Assembly (NCBI GenBank): GCA_017998025.1
Contig: JAGODW010000047.1
Location: forward strand, 1 to 8,440
Origin: Spirochaetales bacterium
GTDB lineage: Bacteria; Spirochaetota; Spirochaetia; DTKZ01
Reading direction: 5' to 3'
DNA length: 8,440 nucleotides
Shown: positions 1 to 4,782 of the stretch, piece after piece
Numbering within the stretch: position 1 is the first letter of the stretch
Layout: each line of letters starts with the position of its first letter
Notes under the pieces: model-generated
The model's input: the letters and a program-made list of their open reading frames with translations, nothing else
Told to the model about the DNA's origin: nothing
Database searches by the model: none
Position numbers and translations under genes: made by a program

Positions 1-513
1 GGTCTCGGGTATGCAGTGTCCGCCCGGGGAGCCTGCCACCTGCGAGCCACCTTCTACAAAGCGGAACTCTCCGGACAGATCGATCCAGCCCAGATCATGG
101 GCAAGGCGAAACTGTTCATCGATTACGAGGACCGGGCAACTCTTTTCGATTCACTCATCCTCTGTCGGTTCTTCCGGGATTTTTTCCTCTGGGAGGAACT
201 GAGCATGCTGATTCGAAGTATCACCGGGATGGATCTATCGAAGGATGAACTGGAACTCCTCGCCCATCGGATCACCCAGCTCACCCGGGACTACAACCAC
301 CGGGAAGGCCTCGGCCCCGAAACAGACACTCTGCCCCCCCGGTTTCTCGAGAAACCCACACAAGAAGGAGCAACTCTTACCGAGGAGGAGCTGCGTACCC
401 TTCTGGAAGAGTACAACGCCATCCACGAGGAGCGTGAAAAAAGGCAGCCCGCACAGTATCGTCTGCCTTCGCCAAGTAGGAAACCATTTGCCGGACAGGC
501 AAAACCTGGATAA
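1..513 (+). CDS. Aldehyde:ferredoxin oxidoreductase (tungsten/molybdopterin AOR family), C-terminal fragment
   Basis: The reading frame is open from base 1 and ends at TAA 511-513, so this is the last 170 residues of a protein of about 600. AOR enzymes interconvert aldehydes and carboxylic acids using ferredoxin, a tungstopterin (or Mo) cofactor and one [4Fe-4S] cluster, in the cytoplasm of anaerobes. Family signatures seen: GACHLRAT at codons 11-18, whose His may be the conserved active-site histidine; DSLILC at codons 50-55, matching the DSLGxC motif whose Cys (163-165) is the fourth cluster ligand; NHREGLGPETDTLPPRF, matching the usual FNxREG...DxLPxR segment; and an acidic EEELRTLLEEY helix near the end. 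The other three cluster cysteines and the pterin motifs lie upstream of the window. The last 25 residues are Pro/Arg/Lys-rich and lack the RGWD motif common at this family's C-terminus. ATG and GTG codons at 11 and 16 are internal, not starts. The AEC-type transporter gene begins 38 nt downstream. Confidence 0.9.
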   Translation, partial: GLGYAVSARGACHLRATFYKAELSGQIDPAQIMGKAKLFIDYEDRATLFDSLILCRFFRDFFLWEELSMLIRSITGMDLSKDELELLAHRITQLTRDYNHREGLGPETDTLPPRFLEKPTQEGATLTEEELRTLLEEYNAIHEEREKRQPAQYRLPSPSRKPFAGQAKPG

Positions 514-540
514 CTTGTATACAAAATCTTAAATATTTCC

Positions 541-544
541 GGAG
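541..544 (+). promoter_or_regulatory. Ribosome binding site of the AEC-type transporter gene
   Basis: GGAG lies 7 nt before the ATG at 552. It fixes the start of the transporter frame. No promoter is visible in the 38-nt gap after the AOR stop codon, which supports co-transcription with AOR. Confidence 0.6.
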
Positions 545-551
545 TTTCCCG

Positions 552-1526
552 ATGCAGAAGTTGCTTTTTTCACTCTCGATCATCACTGTCGGCCTCAGTC
601 TTGGATACATAATTCAACTTTTAGTAAAATCGGGGCGAATTAAGGGAGACCCATCGCTTACCAAGCCCCGTCGTATCCTGCAGGGGATAGCGCTTTTGTG
701 CCTCAATCCCCTGGCGGCACTGGGAGCGATCTGGATATTCGAGCTCTCCAACATCCGTATCGCATTGCTCCCCGCGTTGGGGGTACTAACTCTCCTTACC
801 GGCGGAACAGCCGCGCTGCTGATCGGAAAAGCGTTGAAACTGGGTCGGCCGCAGGCAGGCGCCTTTTTCACAGCCGGTGGAATGTCGAATATCGGCTCTA
901 TCGGCGCGCTGGTAGTCTTCATCTTCCTGGGAGAGGCTGGATTCGCCCTGGTGCCTCTCTTCCGGCTCTTCGAGGAGTTTACCTATTACGCCTTCGGTTT
1001 TCCGATCGCAAAGAGCTTCTCTCCTCGCTTCGCCCGGCAAAAGGATGGTTCCCATTTTAAACGACTCCTGGCGGATCCCTTCATTATAATGACCGTGGTA
1101 AGCATCATCCTGGGCTTCATCCTGAATCTGAGCGGCGTTCCGCGCCCCTCGTTCTTCACACCGCTGAACGGAATTATCATTCCAGCTTCCAGCCTGCTTT
1201 TACTGATCTCGATCGGTATGGCCATGCGTTTCTCCAGCATCAGCGCCTATTTCCGCGAGGCCTGCTTCGTAGCCGGTATCAAGTATCTGATCGTCCCAGC
1301 GGTGGTTATTACTACGGCTTACCTGGCAGGACTCGGCAACTTCGACAACGGTCTCCCCTTAAAGGTAGTGTTGATTCTTTCGTCGATGCCGGTGGGCTTT
1401 ATCGCGATGGTACCGCCCTCCATCTATGAACTCGACGTGGATTTGTCCAACGCTGCCTGGCTCCTGACCACAGCCCTCCTGGCGCTCATTATCCCGCTGC
1501 AGATGTACCTGATAAACTGGATATAA
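552..1526 (+). CDS. AEC-family (auxin efflux carrier/malate permease-like) membrane transporter
   Basis: This 324-residue, very hydrophobic protein has about ten predicted membrane helices, roughly at residues 4-25, 43-64, 70-92, 103-127, 129-152, 176-194, 206-226, 240-260, 268-289 and 300-322. The two five-helix halves are separated by a basic loop (about 154-173), which is the layout of the AEC/BART superfamily of inner-membrane secondary transporters. Helix 4 carries GGMSNIGSIGA at 109-119, resembling the family's Asn/Gly-rich helix-breaking motif, and helix 9 has the expected SSMPVGF proline break at 277-283. AEC members move organic anions such as malate, or other small metabolites. The substrate here cannot be read from sequence. 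Its position right behind an aldehyde oxidoreductase suggests a carboxylic acid, but that is inference. It could also belong to another ten-helix BART family. The start is supported by GGAG at 541-544. Confidence 0.78.
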   Translation: MQKLLFSLSIITVGLSLGYIIQLLVKSGRIKGDPSLTKPRRILQGIALLCLNPLAALGAIWIFELSNIRIALLPALGVLTLLTGGTAALLIGKALKLGRPQAGAFFTAGGMSNIGSIGALVVFIFLGEAGFALVPLFRLFEEFTYYAFGFPIAKSFSPRFARQKDGSHFKRLLADPFIIMTVVSIILGFILNLSGVPRPSFFTPLNGIIIPASSLLLLISIGMAMRFSSISAYFREACFVAGIKYLIVPAVVITTAYLAGLGNFDNGLPLKVVLILSSMPVGFIAMVPPSIYELDVDLSNAAWLLTTALLALIIPLQMYLINWI

Positions 1527-1534
1527 AGGTTTTC

Positions 1535-1563
1535 TTGACAGCAGCCTTTACAGGCACTATATT
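1535..1563 (+). promoter_or_regulatory. Strong sigma70-type promoter of the tetR/radical SAM unit
   Basis: A perfect -35 box TTGACA (1535-1540) is followed after exactly 17 bp by TATATT (1558-1563, 5 of 6 matches to consensus). Transcription would start near 1570, giving a leader of about 28 nt before the tetR start. A TTG start codon inside the -35 box would extend the TetR frame upstream but is not credible, because it lies in the promoter. Confidence 0.75.
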
Positions 1564-1577
1564 TGACATAGCTGTCA
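1536..1577 (+). promoter_or_regulatory. Inverted repeats over the tetR promoter, candidate TetR operator
   Basis: TGACAGC at 1536-1542 is repeated as its exact reverse complement GCTGTCA at 1571-1577, bracketing the promoter. Inside this span, TGACA (1564-1568) and TGTCA (1573-1577) form a compact 14-bp dyad with a 4-bp centre, placed just after the -10 box and over the expected transcription start. TetR-family repressors usually bind such short dyads and often repress their own genes, so this is the best candidate autoregulatory operator. Binding is inferred from position and symmetry only. Confidence 0.5.
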
Positions 1578-1586
1578 GAATAAAAA

Positions 1587-1591
1587 AGGAG
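1587..1591 (+). promoter_or_regulatory. Ribosome binding site deciding the tetR start
   Basis: AGGAG lies 6 nt before ATG 1598. It selects that ATG over the in-frame upstream TTG at 1535, which has no such site and overlaps the promoter. Confidence 0.75.
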
Positions 1592-1597
1592 CGGTTT

Positions 1598-2173
1598 ATG
1601 CCTAAAATTGTGGATCATGAAGAACGAAAACGGGAAATTGTAAGATCTGCGCTCCTTTTGTTTTCGCAGCAGGGGTATCATAATGCAAGTTTCAGCGATA
1701 TAGCCTCCGCATGCGGGCTTAGTCGAACCAATGTGTATAATTACTTTAAAAATAAGGATGAAATGTTCTATTATGCGGTAGGTGAACTTCTTGATTCCAT
1801 GGGGAGGAATATTGAACTTATCATCCAGCAAAAGGAGTTAAGCTCCAGGCTGAAACTCCAGAAAATATATCATCTCTTCACCAATGATATAGGAGAAGGG
1901 AAATATACTTCTATTATTCTAGATCTTGCCCTTAAATTAAAACGTGAGAACACTCAGCTTGCAGTAGCGCTCGATGAAGCAACGAAAAAACTTCGCAGCA
2001 AAATCGAAATGTTGATTGGAGGTGAACGAACCCGGTTCCATCCGTTACAGATTGCATCGGTTACAACTCTCTTCTTCTCCCTGATCGAAAGCAGCATTCT
2101 GCACTCTCTTTTTACGGAAAGTGCATTTATACAGCAAAATATAGGTACAATTCTGCAAATGCTCGGAACCTGA
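1598..2173 (+). CDS. TetR/AcrR-family transcriptional regulator
   Basis: This 191-residue protein has the usual TetR length. The N-terminal DNA-binding domain spans about residues 8-55: helix 1 ERKREIVRSALLLFSQQGY, the SFSDIASACGLS helix 2-turn, and recognition helix SRTNVYNYFKNKDEM, all close to the TetR_N consensus. The rest (about 60-190) is an all-helical ligand-binding and dimerisation domain too divergent to indicate a ligand. TetR proteins are cytoplasmic repressors that release DNA when a small molecule binds. The gene has its own strong promoter with overlapping dyads and is followed 68 nt later by a radical SAM gene on the same strand, its most likely target besides itself. Base composition is clearly more AT-rich than the preceding AOR/transporter genes, which may reflect separate acquisition. 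The ATG start is set by AGGAG at 1587-1591. Confidence 0.93.
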   Translation: MPKIVDHEERKREIVRSALLLFSQQGYHNASFSDIASACGLSRTNVYNYFKNKDEMFYYAVGELLDSMGRNIELIIQQKELSSRLKLQKIYHLFTNDIGEGKYTSIILDLALKLKRENTQLAVALDEATKKLRSKIEMLIGGERTRFHPLQIASVTTLFFSLIESSILHSLFTESAFIQQNIGTILQMLGT

Positions 2174-2178
2174 ATATC

Positions 2179-2195
2179 ATGCATGGTACATGCAT
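2179..2195 (+). promoter_or_regulatory. Perfect 7-bp palindrome between tetR and the radical SAM gene
   Basis: ATGCATG (2179-2185) and CATGCAT (2189-2195) are exact reverse complements separated by GTA, giving a 17-bp dyad starting 6 nt after the tetR stop. A T-rich stretch (TTTTATTTAT) follows. Two readings are possible: an operator controlling the downstream gene, or a weak attenuating terminator. The arms are AT-rich with a 3-nt loop, so operator use seems somewhat more likely. The sequence does not match the dyads at the tetR promoter. Confidence 0.4.
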
Positions 2196-2204
2196 TTTAT
2201 TTAT

Positions 2205-2228
2205 CTGCCCTGTAAGATTATAGGGCAG
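2205..2228 (+). promoter_or_regulatory. Hairpin abutting the radical SAM ribosome binding site
   Basis: CTGCCCT (2205-2211) pairs exactly with AGGGCAG (2222-2228). The stem extends inward by a G-U, a U-A and an A-U pair to about 10 bp closing an AGAU tetraloop. The 3' arm ends where the purine-rich ribosome binding site (AGGAAGGAG, 2227-2235) begins. No U-tract follows, so it is not a classical terminator. It could set translation of the downstream gene or protect a processed 5' end. Confidence 0.45.
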
Positions 2229-2235
2229 GAAGGAG
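2227..2235 (+). promoter_or_regulatory. Ribosome binding site of the radical SAM gene
   Basis: AGGAAGGAG contains AAGGAG ending 6 nt before ATG 2242, a near-ideal site. Its first two bases are also the last bases of the preceding hairpin stem. Confidence 0.7.
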
Positions 2236-2241
2236 CGAACC

Positions 2242-3600
2242 ATGAATAGACTTACACAAAAGTTGAGAAGCTCTACACTAAACCTGGCCCTGTACTATCT
2301 TAACAGGGACCCTGAAAAGAATATCCCTAAAATCATAGACAGGATTCTTCCCTTCACACATCGGGATAATATCCGGAATCAGCTTGTCATGGGGAAAGCT
2401 ATCATGCAGGATGTCAATAATCCGTATCGAGGCCTTATCCTGCGTGTGTTACAGGGAATTGCCCCGAAGGCTCGGAGGCGCTTTGTCTCGAATTTTGTGT
2501 TCAATTCAGCGATCCTGGGACAGAATAAAGCACTCGCCCTCAAGCAAAAATACAATTGCAACATCCCCTGGGTGATCCTGATGGATCCCACAAGCGCCTG
2601 CAACCTGCAATGTAAAGGATGCTGGGCTGCAGAATACGATAAAACCGATTCTATGGACTATGCCCTCCTGGACCGAATTATCCGGGAAGGGAAAGAGCTG
2701 GGTGTGTATTTCTACATCTATTCCGGAGGAGAGCCAACGATACGAAAGAAGGATCTGCTAAAGCTTGCAAAAGTTCATAAAGACTGCGTATTCATGGCTT
2801 TTACCAATGGAACTCTCGTCGATGAAGCCTTTGCAAAAGCCCTCGTAGACGTGGGCAACTTCGGACTTGCATTCAGTATTGAAGGGTTCGAGGATGCCAC
2901 AGACTTCCGCCGGGGCGAAGGAACCTATCAGAAAGTGATCCAGGGCATGCAGAATATGAAAAAATATGGAGCACCCTTTGGATTTAGTGCATGCTATCAT
3001 TCCAGAAACACGGAAGTCCTGGGTAACGAAGCATTCCTTGATTTCCTGATTGAACAAGGATGTATGTTCGGCTGGTATTTCACCTACATTCCCCTCGGTA
3101 AAGATGCTGATACAACCTTGCTTGCCACCCCCGAACAGCGGGAATACATGTTCCACTGGGTCCGGAAGATGCGGGATACAAAACCGATCTATATCCTGGA
3201 TTTCTGGAATGACGGTCAGTACGTTAATGGTTGTGTGGCAGGAGGAAGGAGCTACCTGCATATCAACGCTGCAGGAGATGTGGAGCCCTGCGCCTTCATC
3301 CATTATTCTAATACCAACATTCGGAACTCCTCACTGCTGGATGCACTCCGATCGCCTATCTTCAGGGAGTATGCGGCCCGACAGCCCTTTAATGAAAATC
3401 ACCTTAGACCCTGTCCCCTCCTGGACAATCCAGGAGTGCTTGCAGAGATGGTAAAGGCCTCAGGCGCCTACTCTACCCAGCCTATCGATAGGGAAGATGT
3501 TGACCAACTGACGGCAAAGTGCATCCCCGCTGCTACCCGATGGGCTCCTGTTTCTGAAAAGCTCTGGGCCCGGGAACAGCAGAACAAGGTTAAAGTCTAA
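2242..3600 (+). CDS. Radical SAM protein with C-terminal twitch/SPASM-like domain
   Basis: The 452-residue protein begins with about 105 mostly helical residues that I cannot assign. A radical SAM core follows: MDPTSACNLQCKGCWA carries the CxxxCxxC motif (Cys120, 124, 127) that binds the [4Fe-4S] cluster cleaving S-adenosylmethionine, then SGGEP at 161-165 (SAM amino-group contact) and FTNGTLVD near 187. The C-terminal part has Cys331-x13-Gly345-x4-Cys350, the first half of the SPASM/twitch signature, followed by Cys391 and Cys427, suggesting an auxiliary Fe-S cluster. The full seven-cysteine SPASM pattern is absent, so it is nearer a twitch-type domain. Such enzymes do radical chemistry on peptides, cofactors or small molecules. 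No precursor peptide is visible nearby, so the substrate is unknown. The gene probably shares the tetR transcript. An internal dyad and a hairpin in the 68-nt gap may adjust its expression separately. Confidence 0.9.
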   Translation: MNRLTQKLRSSTLNLALYYLNRDPEKNIPKIIDRILPFTHRDNIRNQLVMGKAIMQDVNNPYRGLILRVLQGIAPKARRRFVSNFVFNSAILGQNKALALKQKYNCNIPWVILMDPTSACNLQCKGCWAAEYDKTDSMDYALLDRIIREGKELGVYFYIYSGGEPTIRKKDLLKLAKVHKDCVFMAFTNGTLVDEAFAKALVDVGNFGLAFSIEGFEDATDFRRGEGTYQKVIQGMQNMKKYGAPFGFSACYHSRNTEVLGNEAFLDFLIEQGCMFGWYFTYIPLGKDADTTLLATPEQREYMFHWVRKMRDTKPIYILDFWNDGQYVNGCVAGGRSYLHINAAGDVEPCAFIHYSNTNIRNSSLLDALRSPIFREYAARQPFNENHLRPCPLLDNPGVLAEMVKASGAYSTQPIDREDVDQLTAKCIPAATRWAPVSEKLWAREQQNKVKV

Positions 3601-3761
3601 GCCGATAGTCTCGCGGGTTTAAAAAGGAAAGTTGCACCAGGCAGAATCTTCCAAAGTAGCAATGTTAAGAAATAATGTGTACGGGAAATTTCTGACATGG
3701 GTTAAAAACACCTTAATTTCGCATCTATCCTGCTCACAACCTCGCCGATAGCTCAATATAC

Positions 3762-3790
3762 TTGACGCTGTATCTTTCCGTAGACATACT
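3762..3790 (+). promoter_or_regulatory. Candidate promoter of the membrane LuxR-type gene
   Basis: TTGACG (3762-3767, 5 of 6) and CATACT (3785-3790, 4 of 6) are 17 bp apart, about 41 nt upstream of the start codon. The rest of the 231-nt gap from 3601 shows no gene and no convincing terminator for the radical SAM transcript. An 8-bp direct repeat GCCGATAG occurs at 3601-3608 and 3744-3751, of unknown meaning. Confidence 0.45.
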
Positions 3791-3831
3791 AATTAGCATT
3801 ATTATTTTTATGTTCAGGAACAGTCGTTGAT

Positions 3832-4782
3832 ATGAAAAGTATCTTTTTATTATATAATGTTATTTCTCTTCTGCTCGGGTCTGCCGCGACCGCTGTGGTA
3901 CTTGTTCTGTACCTGAAGACTCGGAACCGGCGGTTAGCTGCTTTCCTTTGGGCGGACTTTTTCGTTGCTATTATAGTGGTAGTAGTCACCCTTGATCTAT
4001 ATTGGTTGTTATCAGGCTATAATGGGGAGCGGATCCCTCTCTGGAATAGTATCCATTTCTCCTGCTGCGGCTTGAGCTTCTGGATTCCCAGGACCTGTAG
4101 ACGGAGCGAGGCAAGCCGAAGGGAACGTACAGTTGAGCGGGTTTTCTCAGTGAGCGCTATGATACTGGCTGCAGCATTGGCTGCTTACTACCTTTTCCTG
4201 CAGGATGTTTATAGACTGTTTCTCGTCCTGTATGTATTGATATATGCAGATCTGAGCCTGGCCTGCGTATATTTTGCCTATCAGCTGTTACAATCAAGAA
4301 AAAAGTCAGTACCTGCCATAAGCCAGCTCCGCTACTACCAGGCCGGGTTACACCTAAGCGGTTGGGCTTTGGCCATCCTTTTGCCTCTGTTCCTGATTAC
4401 CGATTTTTTTGGCTGGTTGCTTCCCTTTATAAGTTCCATCCTTGACCGAAATTTTACGCTGCTTCCTGCCTTTTACTTCTGTATGAGCCTCTTCGTCCTT
4501 TTCGGCTCCATTCTAGAAATCCTTGAACCTTCCTTAGAACTGGAGCCAGTTGAACCGGACGAGTTGTTCACCGCGAAGTACGGTCTTACAAAACGTGAAA
4601 CAGAAATAGCACCCCTTGTTCTCAAATGCCTGACCTACGAACAAATCGGCAACCGTCTCTTTATCTCTCCAGGAACGGTGCGTACCCACCTGGTACATAT
4701 CTACGGAAAGACAGGGACAAAAAACCGCCTGGAGCTTTCGGCACTGATCCAGGCAGAACAACGTCAACGGGAAACCCAATAG
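3832..4782 (+). CDS. Membrane-anchored LuxR-family transcriptional regulator
   Basis: Of 316 residues, the first 230 or so are hydrophobic, with about seven membrane segments (roughly 4-28, 36-60, 69-86, 106-124, 127-152, 177-203, 209-231) and a short basic loop RRSEASRRER at 90-99. An acidic linker (LELEPVEPDEL, 235-245) leads to a GerE/LuxR DNA-binding domain at about 248-310: LTKRETEI at 252-259, EQIGNRLFISPGTVRTHL as the helix-turn-helix, and HIYGKTGTKNRLEL closing it, all close to the LuxR_C consensus. The protein probably senses a membrane or envelope signal and acts on DNA while membrane-bound. No receiver, PAS or kinase domain is present. A modest AGGAA (3816-3820) lies 11 nt before the ATG, a rather long spacing. 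Its 3' end overlaps the convergent lipoprotein gene by 19 bp. Target genes cannot be read from sequence. Confidence 0.87.
   Translation: MKSIFLLYNVISLLLGSAATAVVLVLYLKTRNRRLAAFLWADFFVAIIVVVVTLDLYWLLSGYNGERIPLWNSIHFSCCGLSFWIPRTCRRSEASRRERTVERVFSVSAMILAAALAAYYLFLQDVYRLFLVLYVLIYADLSLACVYFAYQLLQSRKKSVPAISQLRYYQAGLHLSGWALAILLPLFLITDFFGWLLPFISSILDRNFTLLPAFYFCMSLFVLFGSILEILEPSLELEPVEPDELFTAKYGLTKRETEIAPLVLKCLTYEQIGNRLFISPGTVRTHLVHIYGKTGTKNRLELSALIQAEQRQRETQ

Noticed and set aside
1535..1597. Upstream TTG extension of the TetR protein
   Set aside because: The TTG is part of the -35 box, no ribosome binding site precedes it, and the ATG at 1598 has a proper one and gives the usual TetR N-terminus.
1424..1831. 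135-codon minus-strand frame crossing the transporter end and the tetR promoter
   Set aside because: It overlaps two well-supported genes and the promoter between them and has no recognisable domain.
2758..3303. 181-codon open frame on the minus strand inside the radical SAM gene
   Set aside because: It is antisense to the conserved core of a clearly recognised protein, and its translation shows no recognisable domain.
3601..3751. GCCGATAG direct repeat at 3601-3608 and 3744-3751 as a mobile-element or attachment-site trace
   Set aside because: Eight bases is too short to be significant, and the DNA between carries no gene or element-like ends.
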